11,162 nucleotides of DNA from Bacteroidales bacterium. Lineage in GTDB: Bacteria > Bacteroidota > Bacteroidia > Bacteroidales > UBA10428. Below are positions 1 to 7,085 of the stretch, piece after piece (positions within the stretch are counted from its first letter, which is position 1; each line of letters opens with the position of its first letter). The position numbers were made by a program, and so were the translations under genes. The DNA is taken from contig JAFGOZ010000055.1 of NCBI GenBank assembly GCA_016926235.1, positions 1 through 11,162 of the forward strand, given 5' to 3'. The notes under the pieces are model-generated. The model saw nothing but the letters and a program-made list of their open reading frames with translations, searched no databases and was not told the DNA's origin.

Positions 1-39
1 ACTAGTTCCCGTTTCTCCGCAGGCCTTAGAGTTTTTTTT
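1..39 (-). CDS. IS3-family transposase OrfB, first codons only (cut by window edge)
   Basis: In the -1 frame relative to orfA, beginning in the A8 run at 32-39, the minus strand stays open to the window edge and reads TLRPAEKRELV. This matches the usual start of IS3-family OrfB, where a short K/R-rich segment with a P-x-x-(K/R)R motif precedes the rve/DDE integrase domain. No start codon of its own is visible, so OrfB is most likely made as an OrfAB fusion by slippage on the A-run. The catalytic DDE residues lie outside the window, so activity cannot be assessed. Confidence 0.7.
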
Positions 40-292
40 CGATTACGTCCTTTAAAACAGTTATTTGTAATGCCTGTTCAGCCACTATCTTCTTGTATTG
101 GGATAGTTCATGCTCCAACTCCTTGAGTTTTTTCAATTGGTTTACGTCCATCCCTGAATACTTTGACTTCCATTGATAAAACGTTGGCTGACTAATACCA
201 TGTTCCCGGCATATGTCCGAAACGCTTTTACCTTGATCCTGTTCACTCAGGATCTTGATGATCTGACCTTCTGTAAATTTTGTTGTTTTCAT
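26..292 (-). CDS. IS3-family transposase OrfA
   Basis: This 88-residue protein is the DNA-binding subunit encoded by IS3-family elements; it recognises the IS ends and is joined to the OrfB catalytic part by frameshifting. Residues 1-45 form the HTH_Tnp_1 helix-turn-helix (FTEGQIIKIL, then SVSDICREHGISQPTFYQWK). Residues 46-88 form a charged, leucine-rich coiled coil (KYSGMDVNQLKKLKELE onward) used for multimerisation. The ATG at 292 is preceded by GGGAGA two bases upstream, which supports this start. The length is normal for the family. The stop codon sits just after a run of eight A on the coding strand, the usual arrangement for a programmed -1 frameshift into orfB. It is not related in function to the polysaccharide genes beside it. 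Confidence 0.92.
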   Translation of the reverse strand: MKTTKFTEGQIIKILSEQDQGKSVSDICREHGISQPTFYQWKSKYSGMDVNQLKKLKELEHELSQYKKIVAEQALQITVLKDVIEKKL

Positions 293-332
293 TCTCCCAA
301 AATTAACGATTAAACTATATTTTTAATCGCTA

Positions 333-353
333 CTATTTTTGGGGGAGCTTTCA
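333..353 (-). repeat. Probable terminal inverted repeat of the IS3-family element
   Basis: On the minus strand this reads TGAAAGCTCCCCCAAAAAT followed by AG. IS3-family ends begin with TG and often have a C-run followed by an A-run, and this one lies 40 bp upstream of orfA, the normal distance. The partner repeat is outside the window, so the exact boundary is inferred. Confidence 0.6.
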
Positions 354-413
354 GAAGGATAACTATACTACTTTTTTGAAAAACTTTTGATTATTCTTGT
401 CTCTTTTATGATA

Positions 414-2444
414 TTATTTGCAATATTTTGATAGTATCTTTTTCATCTCTGTTCTGATTTCTTCTATAGCTCTAGATGGCACCTTCACTTCTTTATTTAG
501 AATATCTTCCGCTATTTCGCGGGCTTTATAATTCTGGCCTGTTTCAAAATAAAGTTTTGCCAATAGATAATGAGGATAAAATTTATGTGGCTCCATATAT
601 ATAGCGTGTTGATATGCTGCCTCAGCTTTACCATACTGCTTTATACCTTTATAAGCGTCACCAAGGGTTGTATATAATATATAATCACTTGTAAAATTCC
701 CAGCCTTTTCAAGTACTTTGACCGATTCTTTGTTGTTTCCATCCATTTGCAAACTTTTACCATACTGCTGCCATAGTGTTCCATTAAAAAAGAAAGATGC
801 AGTGATTTCCTTATAATCAATATTTGCATTTGAATAGTTGGTAATGGCATAAAAATAATTTGCCTCATTCCAGTAGATGTAATAGGGAGTCTTCTGTAAA
901 CCTAATAAATAAGGTAAAGCCAAAGCCAATGATAGACATGCAAGAGAAAATCGAATAAAAAATGTATTCATTTTAAGATTGTAGCACCAAGTGCTGCAGT
1001 TGCTTGTGGCAATTGCAATAAGAGTAAAAAACAATATCAGGGTGGGTAGCGAATAAAATGGAAAAGAGATTGCAGCACTTATCAATAAGGAACACAATGA
1101 GAATACTGCTAATAAGTATTTTTCTCTACTGAATAAACTCGTCTCATTGAAGAAATCATTTTTAGTGAAAGAATGAAAAAATGTAGGAATGAAATAAAAA
1201 ATCGAAACAATAACTGTTAAAAATAAGAATAATCCGACAATTCCTACCTCAGATGCTATTTCAAAAAATTCATTAAAAGCATATTTTGTATTACCAGCAA
1301 CAAAACTTTTAGGCCCCACCATTTCTTCTGGATGATTGCGAAAATATTCAGCCTGCCAGTTATTGTATTCGGCTTCAAAACGGCCCAATCCATAGCCAAA
1401 CAGTGGTTTTTCTGCAATTTTGCCAAGAGTAACCTCCCAAATAAAAAGTTTACCGTTTGCCGAATCTCTTTTTATATGATACAACCCCATTCCAAGCAAT
1501 GTAATAACTGCTATGGCCAATATCACTGCAATAATTCGCTTGTAAAAGTTATTTAATAATTGCTTTACATGTTGCAAATATTGAAATCTGCATTGCAAAA
1601 CAACAAAGCTGCCTACCAAAACTCCTAACCAGGCTGCACGGATCATTGTTGCAGGAAGAACTAATAAGATTGCGATAACGGTTGAAAGAGAGAGGTAATA
1701 TATGAACGAAGGAATGAAACAACTAAGAAATGAAAAGAAATTCAGTGAAGTTGTGAAAGATTGAAAAGATAAAGGATTAAGAGACCTCCTCCTTTTTACT
1801 ATTTTTTCTTTATTTGCTTTGTTTTCCTTTCTTTCATTGAGTTGATTAAAAAGTACTTTTCCAAGCGCTAAAGGAAATACTCCAGCCAAATAAAGTGCAT
1901 AGGGTGCCGGGTTTGAAAAAGTTCCGGTAATTTTGAAAATATTATGCAGACTGGGATATACTCCGTACAATTGTAATAAACCATAGATGGCCTGTAGAAA
2001 AGCAGAAAGAATAAATAAAAAAATCAAAAATGAGATAACGAACGAATTAACTGCATTCATTCCAAAAGTATTTTTATTATCTTCATCTTTGATTACACTT
2101 TTTACAAAGAAATATACTACTATCACTCCTGTTAAAACTTGTAATTTGTGATTGTGCAAAAAAGGTGTATAAGGAGTAAAAATTGCACGAATTAAGCACC
2201 ATGCATAAAACAATAGTAAAAATATATCTGTAATATTCAGATTTACTGCAAATCCTCCTTTGTTGAATAATAAACTAATGGTCCAAAATAAAAGCATGGA
2301 TGCCACAACACCGAAAAACCATAATTCCTTAGATACAACAATTCCATCATACAGATTATTTGAAAAAGTAAAAGGTGTAATAAAAAGCAATCCAAGGATG
2401 AAACATGGAATATAACAATTTAATATTTGTTCTTTAGTAAACAA
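414..2444 (-). CDS. O-antigen ligase / Wzy-type polymerase with C-terminal TPR repeats
   Basis: This is a polytopic inner-membrane protein of the Wzy_C (O-antigen ligase/polymerase) superfamily, which joins undecaprenyl-linked glycan units or transfers them to an acceptor. Hydrophobic helices run from about residue 10 to 480. Family-like features are GTFSNPAPYALYLAGVFPLA (174-193), R269 in IRAAWLG (268-274), FGYGLGRFEAEYNNW (349-363) before the large periplasmic loop, and NEFFEIASEVGIVGL (391-405). Residues 200-222 form a very basic cytoplasmic loop. Residues about 555-650 form two to three TPRs (YTTLGDAYKGIKQYGKAEAAYQHAI), a common fusion in Bacteroidota. The start is uncertain: 2444 is a TTG with only a weak AAAGG upstream, and the next in-frame ATG (residue 50) would remove the first membrane helix. 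The frame stays open up to a TGA at 2541-2543, beyond which an ATG lies at 2603. It is a monocistronic-looking gene beside an IS element. Family confidence is high; whether it acts as a polymerase or a ligase cannot be told. Confidence 0.85.
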   Translation of the reverse strand: MFTKEQILNCYIPCFILGLLFITPFTFSNNLYDGIVVSKELWFFGVVASMLLFWTISLLFNKGGFAVNLNITDIFLLLFYAWCLIRAIFTPYTPFLHNHKLQVLTGVIVVYFFVKSVIKDEDNKNTFGMNAVNSFVISFLIFLFILSAFLQAIYGLLQLYGVYPSLHNIFKITGTFSNPAPYALYLAGVFPLALGKVLFNQLNERKENKANKEKIVKRRRSLNPLSFQSFTTSLNFFSFLSCFIPSFIYYLSLSTVIAILLVLPATMIRAAWLGVLVGSFVVLQCRFQYLQHVKQLLNNFYKRIIAVILAIAVITLLGMGLYHIKRDSANGKLFIWEVTLGKIAEKPLFGYGLGRFEAEYNNWQAEYFRNHPEEMVGPKSFVAGNTKYAFNEFFEIASEVGIVGLFLFLTVIVSIFYFIPTFFHSFTKNDFFNETSLFSREKYLLAVFSLCSLLISAAISFPFYSLPTLILFFTLIAIATSNCSTWCYNLKMNTFFIRFSLACLSLALALPYLLGLQKTPYYIYWNEANYFYAITNYSNANIDYKEITASFFFNGTLWQQYGKSLQMDGNNKESVKVLEKAGNFTSDYILYTTLGDAYKGIKQYGKAEAAYQHAIYMEPHKFYPHYLLAKLYFETGQNYKAREIAEDILNKEVKVPSRAIEEIRTEMKKILSKYCK

Positions 2445-2540
2445 AAAAGTAACCTTTATTCTAAAATAGTTAACCAGACGATATAATCCTATCAGTATTA
2501 ATAAAAGAAATATTTTCGGGTGCCAGAAAAATTTAAGCGG

Positions 2541-2603
2541 TCAAAATATTAACTCATAAGGATCAACTAAATTGTTGATCCTTATTAACTCGGTTTTTTT
2601 CAT
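2541..2603 (-). CDS. 20-codon ORF in frame upstream of the Wzy-like gene (leader peptide or cut-off N-terminus)
   Basis: An ATG at 2603 is preceded by AGGA four bases upstream (AGGAAAAGATG), a better initiation site than the TTG at 2444. It opens a frame reading MKKTELIRINNLVDPYELIF and then TGA (2541-2543). The same frame continues without another stop through a hydrophobic stretch (KIFLLLILIGLYRLVNYF) into the Wzy-like protein. The 12-bp hairpin at 2556-2585 lies inside this ORF. Possible readings: a leader peptide controlling the gene, the true N-terminus interrupted by a nonsense mutation (the codon would be TGG or similar), or the end of a separate small gene. The sequence alone does not decide between these. 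Confidence 0.4.
   Translation of the reverse strand: MKKTELIRINNLVDPYELIF
2556..2585. repeat. Perfect 12-bp inverted repeat (hairpin), T7 run on + strand
   Basis: ATAAGGATCAAC, a 6-base loop (TAAATT), then GTTGATCCTTAT form a perfect 12-bp stem. On the plus strand a run of seven T follows at 2594-2600, eight bases after the stem, so it is an imperfect candidate for a plus-strand intrinsic terminator, although no plus-strand gene precedes it. On the minus strand the hairpin would form in the leader of the Wzy-like transcript, just after the ATG at 2603, and could affect translation there. Confidence 0.6.
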
Positions 2604-3181
2604 CTTTTCCTGGAAGCGATCCTTTCAGGAACAAAAAAGTATGGTTGGAAAAACAGCCAAAAAATTAGGTCAAAAAATTCCTGCTGTTTCCAGTTATACC
2701 GCAGGTTTGTACTAAAATAACTATATTTCAAAATGATAAAAAGTAACGTTATTAATATGGCTTACTTATTATGAATAAAGTAACGCTTATCAGTCTTTTT
2801 AAGTTTTACTAAAATTAGTTTGAATAATTAGTTATTTAAAGAATATTTATAACCTTTATAAGGAGCTCCTAATCCGTTTGACGAGTTTCCATGTCAAAGT
2901 CTATACTTTTGCTAAGAAATGAATAACAATCTTGGATTTCAAAAATAGGATATACAAGCATTTAATATTTGTACTTTATAATAACTGTGAAATAGCTTTC
3001 CTTATAAAGAACACTCCTAACCATTCTTCTATTAGTCTTTAATTTGTTTCAAAAGGTTAAGACGAAATATAAATGGTCTATATATCGACCTGAGTGGTAA
3101 TTTCATTTGTGCTTTATCATAGATTGAACCCTGATATGCTAGAATATTTAAGTGTTCGGAAGATTAAGTTAATATTTACTG

Positions 3182-3226
3182 AATTTCATTAGTGGGCGTT
3201 TAAAACCCACTAATTGGAAATTTTTT
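3182..3226 (+). terminator. Terminator-like hairpin with T6 tail, no obvious upstream gene
   Basis: The stem pairs AATTTC + ATTAGTGGG with CCCACTAAT + GAAATT, giving 15 bp with a 2-nt bulge (TG) and a 9-nt loop. On the plus strand the lower stem merges into TTTTTT (3221-3226), the arrangement of an intrinsic terminator. The minus strand has no T-run after the stem. No plus-strand gene lies before it, so it may end a small RNA or be a relic of a lost gene. Confidence 0.55.
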
Positions 3227-3454
3227 AATCTAACAGTACTTTACATGATTTCCAGAATTATGCAATTTGAACAAAGAAGTTCCACAATTGAATCAGGTAA
3301 CAGTTATCCATATAATTGATAATATTTGTATTTCAAGCTTTCAGATACTTCTCTTTACTAGGCAAACAATACGAGAACATCATCTTTAAATAGCTCATAT
3401 TTTTTTTAAAGAAAATCAAGCCTTTGGCTACTGAAGGTATTCTTGAGCTTCCAT

Positions 3455-3473
3455 AGAATAATTTCGAAATTCT
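3455..3473. promoter_or_regulatory. Palindromic site upstream of the LytTR promoter (possible operator)
   Basis: AGAATAATTTCGAAATTCT contains the perfect 12-bp palindrome AATTTCGAAATT at 3460-3471. It ends eleven bases before the -33 element, a position suited to an activator. It could be a site for the LytTR protein itself or for another dimeric regulator. LytTR proteins usually bind direct repeats rather than a simple palindrome, so the owner of the site is not clear. Confidence 0.35.
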
Positions 3474-3481
3474 AAACGAAT

Positions 3482-3512
3482 TTTGAATTATTTATAGAAA
3501 ATTCTATATTTG
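3482..3512 (+). promoter_or_regulatory. Bacteroidota-type promoter (TTTG - 19 nt - TATATTTG)
   Basis: TTTG at 3482-3485 and TATATTTG at 3505-3512 are separated by exactly 19 nt. This fits the primary sigma-factor consensus of Bacteroidota (-33 TTTG, -7 TAnnTTTG) without a mismatch. Transcription should begin near 3519, giving an untranslated leader of about 55 nt before the LytTR ATG at 3574. It probably drives both plus-strand genes. Confidence 0.8.
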
Positions 3513-3573
3513 TGTAAATAGTTTGTGGGATTTGTGAGGTTAGGTAAGTTTATTGTAAATTTAAGTCATATTT

Positions 3574-3948
3574 ATGGATTTCTTATTTCATCAAGGTAAA
3601 CCTTTCTTGTTGAAAACATGGAAAGGTATCCGACGGATTGAACCTTCTGAAATTGTTTTTATTCAAGCAGAACAGCAAGGTATATCTGTTACATTAATTA
3701 ATGGTCAGATTTGCGAAAGTCCTTCTAGTTTATTAGCTATTTCTGAGGATCTTGCAAAGCTTACATTCTTTCGCATACATCGTAAATTTCTGATTAATGT
3801 GACTTACGTTTGTGAATATCTGAGTTTGCATTCTATGGTTAGAATACAAACTGAGCAGGTCAATATTCAGTTGCCGGTTTCAAGAAGGAATAGAAGTGCA
3901 TTTATCTGCTTTTGGCAATCTATCTACCAACAGGAACAAGTTGCATAG
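3574..3948 (+). CDS. Stand-alone LytTR-domain DNA-binding regulator
   Basis: This 124-residue protein is almost entirely a LytTR DNA-binding domain (residues about 12-115), a beta-rich fold that binds promoter DNA and regulates polysaccharide, fimbrial, bacteriocin or quorum-sensing genes. Diagnostic segments are SEIVFIQAEQQGISVTLING (25-44), the signature FFRIHRKFLINVTYV (65-79) and LPVSRRNRSAF (100-110). There is no receiver domain and no membrane helix, so it does not take a phosphoryl signal in the usual LytS/LytR way; its input is unknown. A near-ideal promoter lies 62 bp upstream. The ATG at 3574 has no strong Shine-Dalgarno, which is common in this phylum. The transglutaminase-like gene begins 34 nt after its stop, so the two are probably one transcript and the regulator may control its neighbour and the glycan operon beyond (inference). 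Confidence 0.88.
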   Translation: MDFLFHQGKPFLLKTWKGIRRIEPSEIVFIQAEQQGISVTLINGQICESPSSLLAISEDLAKLTFFRIHRKFLINVTYVCEYLSLHSMVRIQTEQVNIQLPVSRRNRSAFICFWQSIYQQEQVA

Positions 3949-3982
3949 GTGTTTGATATTCTGATGATGTAAGACGGACCTC

Positions 3983-6001
3983 ATGTTAATATCTGGTATA
4001 AAAAGGAGTGTTATACTGCTAATAGCATTAGCAAGCTTATCAAATAGCTGTACTTATGTTCCTATTGAAGTTAGAAAAGTACTAAAAAGAGCAAGCTCCA
4101 ATAGGGCAGAACTGCAAGCTGTTATTAACCATTATCAAAGTCCATGTGACTCTCTAAAACTAAAAGCAGCTTTTTTTCTTATTTCCAATATGGAGGATAA
4201 GTATTCTGTTAGTAGTGACATCTTGGATGAATATTACAAAATATTAACTGAAGTAAATACACTTAAAAGAAATTCGATTAGTAATGATTCATTGAATAAG
4301 ATTGTTATAAGCAAGATTGATTCTATCAATCGCTTTAAAGGAGGTATAAATTATGCAAATCTAAAAATTGAACAAGATCTGTTTACTGTAACTTCGGAAT
4401 TTCTTATTAGTAATATTGATCATGCGTTTATGGTTTGGGAAAAGCCTTGGGCAAGACATGTTAACTTCAAGGATTTTTGTGAGTTTATTTTGCCCTATCG
4501 TATACACAATGAGCCTCTAAGCGATTGGAGAGAGCATTTCTATAATGAATTGATAAGTTTTCAGGATTCAGTAAAAGACAAGTCTAACCCCAAAGAATTA
4601 GTTCTGAAAATAAGTGACTTTCTATATAAAAAGTGGAATCATTTCAATAGTTATTCAGGTAAGGGTTTCTATCCTGATTTAATTGAAATGGAAAAATGCA
4701 ATGGGGGTGATTGTAATTATCGATATTTCTTATTTACCGGGATGTGTAGGAGTATTGGACTTCCTGTCGCCATTGAAAGCACACCACAATGGACTACCAG
4801 TACGAAAGGTCATGCATGGAATGTAGTACTGGATATTGATAATAGTCTGCGACCATTTAATGGAGGTGAAGACAATCGGCGTTTCTATGATAAAAATTTT
4901 GTTCCACTTGGTGATGGTAGTTTGGTTTGCACGAAAGTATATCGTCAAACCTTTGCTCAACAGAAAACTTCACTTCCATTTTTTGCCAAAATAGATAACT
5001 CAACACCTGAAATATTTAGAAGCACAGATTTATTGGATGTTACTGAGAATTATGGTTTCAACAAAACCGAATGTATAATTAAGATAGACAAAAAATATAA
5101 TAATAAGGTTATATATCTATTTGCTTTTGATTACGGTGAAAGTCTTAAAGCAGTGGCATGGTCAAAGGTAAAAAATAATTCTGCCAATTTTGGTTTTGTC
5201 GGATTGCCAGCTTTCTATATTCCTGCCGTTTATATTGATAACACGGTCAGATTTGTTCATAATCCGTTAGTATTACCGGTTGATGAAAAACACCGGCATG
5301 AATATGCTCCTAAACTTGACGTTACGGGTAAAGTAAAACTCTATAGAAAGTATTACTTAACCGGTGAGTTTGTAGAATATGCAAAAGGCATGCTGGGTGG
5401 AATTTTCGAAGGTAGCAATAAACCTGATTTTTCTGATGCTGAAGTATTATATAGTGTTGATAAGATAGCTAAGGGATTTGAAGAGGTTAAAATTGAATCT
5501 TTAAATAAGTATAGGTATTTCAGATATTTGTCAAACGAGTTAAATGATGTTAGGGTTGCGGAGATTGAATTTTGGGGAATAGATGACGATTCAGAAGAAA
5601 AGAAGCTTTTGGGCGAAATTTTGGGTTTTACACCCAAAGTAGACTATTTAAATGATACGAAATTTGCGAATGCCTTTGATGATAACATTAGAACAAATTT
5701 CAATGCCAATAGAGGCTCTTGGGTTGGAATTGATTTAGGGCAGAATCGTAAGGCCAGAATTACACGAATTTGGTTTTTGCCACGTAATAATTATAATGAA
5801 ATTGAAAAAGGACATAATTATGAATTACTCTATTTAGCTGATGGATGGAAATCCCTCGGTACCCAGGTAGCCGATAAACACTACATTGAGTACGATGATG
5901 TCCCTAAAGATGCTTTATTATTATTGAAGGACCTTACTGAAGGTCGTGAGGAAAGGGTATTCATGTATGATTTTGACCATAATGAACAATGGTGGTGGTA
6001 A
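3983..6001 (+). CDS. Secreted transglutaminase-like lipoprotein with C-terminal discoidin-like domain
   Basis: Residues 1-22 form a signal peptide (basic IKRS, then VILLIALASL) ending at Cys23 in SNSC, a loose lipobox, so the protein is probably an outer-membrane or surface lipoprotein. Residues about 55-230 are helical and resemble the region before the transglutaminase core in Bacteroidota polysaccharide-locus proteins (LKAAFFLISNM; FCEFILPYRIHNEPLSDWRE). The core holds the catalytic Cys244 in NGGDCNYR and His277 in GHAWNVV. The third residue is probably Asp284 or Asp286. Residues about 505-660 look like an F5/8 type C / galactose-binding-like beta-sandwich (YFRYLS; FDDNIRTNF; WVGIDLG; RITRIWFLPRNN), likely binding carbohydrate. 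The substrate is unknown; such domains may be proteases, peptide-glycan hydrolases or cross-linkers. The start at 3983 gives a normal signal peptide. It is co-directional with the LytTR gene and converges on the GH16 gene with 40 bp between stops and no clear terminator. Confidence 0.8.
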   Translation: MLISGIKRSVILLIALASLSNSCTYVPIEVRKVLKRASSNRAELQAVINHYQSPCDSLKLKAAFFLISNMEDKYSVSSDILDEYYKILTEVNTLKRNSISNDSLNKIVISKIDSINRFKGGINYANLKIEQDLFTVTSEFLISNIDHAFMVWEKPWARHVNFKDFCEFILPYRIHNEPLSDWREHFYNELISFQDSVKDKSNPKELVLKISDFLYKKWNHFNSYSGKGFYPDLIEMEKCNGGDCNYRYFLFTGMCRSIGLPVAIESTPQWTTSTKGHAWNVVLDIDNSLRPFNGGEDNRRFYDKNFVPLGDGSLVCTKVYRQTFAQQKTSLPFFAKIDNSTPEIFRSTDLLDVTENYGFNKTECIIKIDKKYNNKVIYLFAFDYGESLKAVAWSKVKNNSANFGFVGLPAFYIPAVYIDNTVRFVHNPLVLPVDEKHRHEYAPKLDVTGKVKLYRKYYLTGEFVEYAKGMLGGIFEGSNKPDFSDAEVLYSVDKIAKGFEEVKIESLNKYRYFRYLSNELNDVRVAEIEFWGIDDDSEEKKLLGEILGFTPKVDYLNDTKFANAFDDNIRTNFNANRGSWVGIDLGQNRKARITRIWFLPRNNYNEIEKGHNYELLYLADGWKSLGTQVADKHYIEYDDVPKDALLLLKDLTEGREERVFMYDFDHNEQWWW

Positions 6002-6041
6002 TGGTGTAATGATAAATTTTGGGGAAATCTTACTTGCCTTA

Positions 6042-7067
6042 TTATTTTATATTCAATGGAAAATATTCTACATAATCATAGAAAACTTGTGAGGGCAATT
6101 TTGATTTATCTACTTTTCCCATCCAATTGATTATAGAATCGTTATTATAAGGTAAAGCAGCCCAATGGTTCATTCTGATATTCATTGGCTCATTTATCAA
6201 TATTTCATTTTCAGTATGTACTGGTTTATTGTCAACTAACCATGTAATAGAATCTTTTGTCCATAATATGCCGTAAATATGGTAGTCTTCAGCTGAATTA
6301 AATTCCAAATTGTGAGTATATTTCTTGTAGTTGTGTATTCTACCTCCTTTCTCAAAATAATGGACTGTAAATTGTACAGCATTCAAATCTTTTCCAAGAA
6401 ATTCCATATCAATCTCTTTATGCTCCCAATCATTAGGATGCCATTTGTTCATAAGGAAAAATGAACTTACGGTACCTTTAGCTATGTTATTTTTCATGCT
6501 AACTTGAAACTTTCCATATAAGAACGAATATCTGGAACCAATTTCTCCTCCTATAAAAGGTTTCCCTTTTTTCTTAGTGTTGTGATCAACTGTAATAACA
6601 AGTTTCGAATTGTTCAATTCAATCTGTGAATCACTCATATCACAACCATTCTCCTGGAAAGAATATTTTTGAATAGTCCAGTTATTTAAGCTGCTATTGC
6701 CAAAATTTTCTATAAAAGAATTCATCCCTTTTTGTGAATAAAAATTATTCGACTGTTCAATTATATTTCCTTTATTTGATTGAGACATGGAATTATAGAT
6801 AATTACGCTGGTAATTATCACAACACTAATGGTTAGTAACAAGGTTTTGCCTTTTTTTAAAGAAAAAGCAATAGACATAATTACAAAACCGAAGATTAGA
6901 AAAACCAGTATTAGGTTATATGAAGTTATTCCTTTATATGCAATATATCCTGCCGCAAATAGCATTCCAGCAAACAATACCAATGCCAAAAGCAATTCCA
7001 GCAATACAACTAATATGGCCAATATATTAACAGGCAATAATGAATTATACCAGAATTTATTCTTCAT
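6042..7067 (-). CDS. Membrane-anchored GH16 glycoside hydrolase (lichenase/beta-glucanase type)
   Basis: This 341-residue protein begins with hydrophobic segments at about 12-44, 50-70 and 74-93, then a linker and a GH16 beta-jelly-roll domain (about 118-338). The active site EIDME at 218-222 supplies the nucleophile Glu218, Asp220 and the acid/base Glu222; the continuation FLGKD followed by VQFTVHY is strikingly like Bacillus beta-1,3-1,4-glucanases, as are the RMNHWA (298-303) and C-terminal YDYVEY (330-335) strands. The family retains configuration and cuts beta-1,3 or mixed beta-1,3/1,4 glucans, or related galactans. With three helices and the N-terminus inside, the catalytic domain would face the periplasm (inference). 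No cleavable signal peptide is seen. It starts 18 nt after the GT2 synthase, so it is the last gene of that operon and probably trims or releases the synthase product rather than feeding on external glycan. Substrate is inferred from similarity only. Confidence 0.88.
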   Translation of the reverse strand: MKNKFWYNSLLPVNILAILVVLLELLLALVLFAGMLFAAGYIAYKGITSYNLILVFLIFGFVIMSIAFSLKKGKTLLLTISVVIITSVIIYNSMSQSNKGNIIEQSNNFYSQKGMNSFIENFGNSSLNNWTIQKYSFQENGCDMSDSQIELNNSKLVITVDHNTKKKGKPFIGGEIGSRYSFLYGKFQVSMKNNIAKGTVSSFFLMNKWHPNDWEHKEIDMEFLGKDLNAVQFTVHYFEKGGRIHNYKKYTHNLEFNSAEDYHIYGILWTKDSITWLVDNKPVHTENEILINEPMNIRMNHWAALPYNNDSIINWMGKVDKSKLPSQVFYDYVEYFPLNIK

Positions 7068-7085
7068 TGTTTGTTGTCAAATAAT

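Larger units (their letters stand above)
1..353 (-). mobile_element. IS3-family insertion sequence, partial (left end of window)
   Basis: The element is read on the minus strand and runs off the left edge of the window. Visible parts are a terminal inverted repeat near 333-353, a complete orfA, an A8 slippery tract and the first codons of orfB. OrfA has the short HTH plus leucine-rich coiled coil typical of IS3-family elements; its layout and the start of OrfB look most like the IS407 group, but that subgroup is a judgement from memory. The element ends about 60 bp beyond the stop codon of the Wzy-like gene, so it landed just downstream of that gene and did not break it. The second end and the target duplication are outside the window, so intactness cannot be judged. 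Confidence 0.85.
2604..3481. other. Gene-poor spacer between the Wzy-like gene and the LytTR gene
   Basis: Nearly 900 bases with no convincing gene on either strand: frames are short, stop-rich and lack recognisable domains. One short plus-strand reading from ATG 2641 (VGKTAKKLGQKIPAVSSYT, ending TAA at about 2713-2715) looks mildly protein-like and might be a remnant, but nothing supports expression. The spacer contains an imperfect inverted repeat at 2647-2691 (GGAAAAACAGC / GCTGTTTCC), the strong hairpin at 3182-3222 and, at its right end, a palindrome upstream of the LytTR promoter. No promoter matching the full Bacteroidota consensus was found here for the minus-strand Wzy-like gene. Confidence 0.6.

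Noticed and set aside
354..413. Hairpin in ACTTTTTTGAAAAACTTTT downstream of the Wzy-like gene
   Set aside because: The arms do not pair through their G/C positions; it is a low-complexity A/T stretch and not a convincing terminator.
641..868. Open frame on the minus strand inside the Wzy-like gene
   Set aside because: It lies wholly within the TPR-coding part of the real gene in another frame and shows no domain of its own.
2440..2641. 12-nt direct repeat AACAAAAAAGTA at 2440-2451 and 2630-2641
   Set aside because: It is dominated by an A-run in AT-rich DNA, so chance is likely; nothing between the copies looks like a mobile element.
2861..2870. Palindrome AGGAGCTCCT
   Set aside because: It is only 10 bp, stands alone in the spacer and has no promoter or gene next to it.
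6002..6041. Bidirectional terminator between the convergent transglutaminase and GH16 genes
   Set aside because: No stable inverted repeat was found in the 40 bp between the two stop codons.
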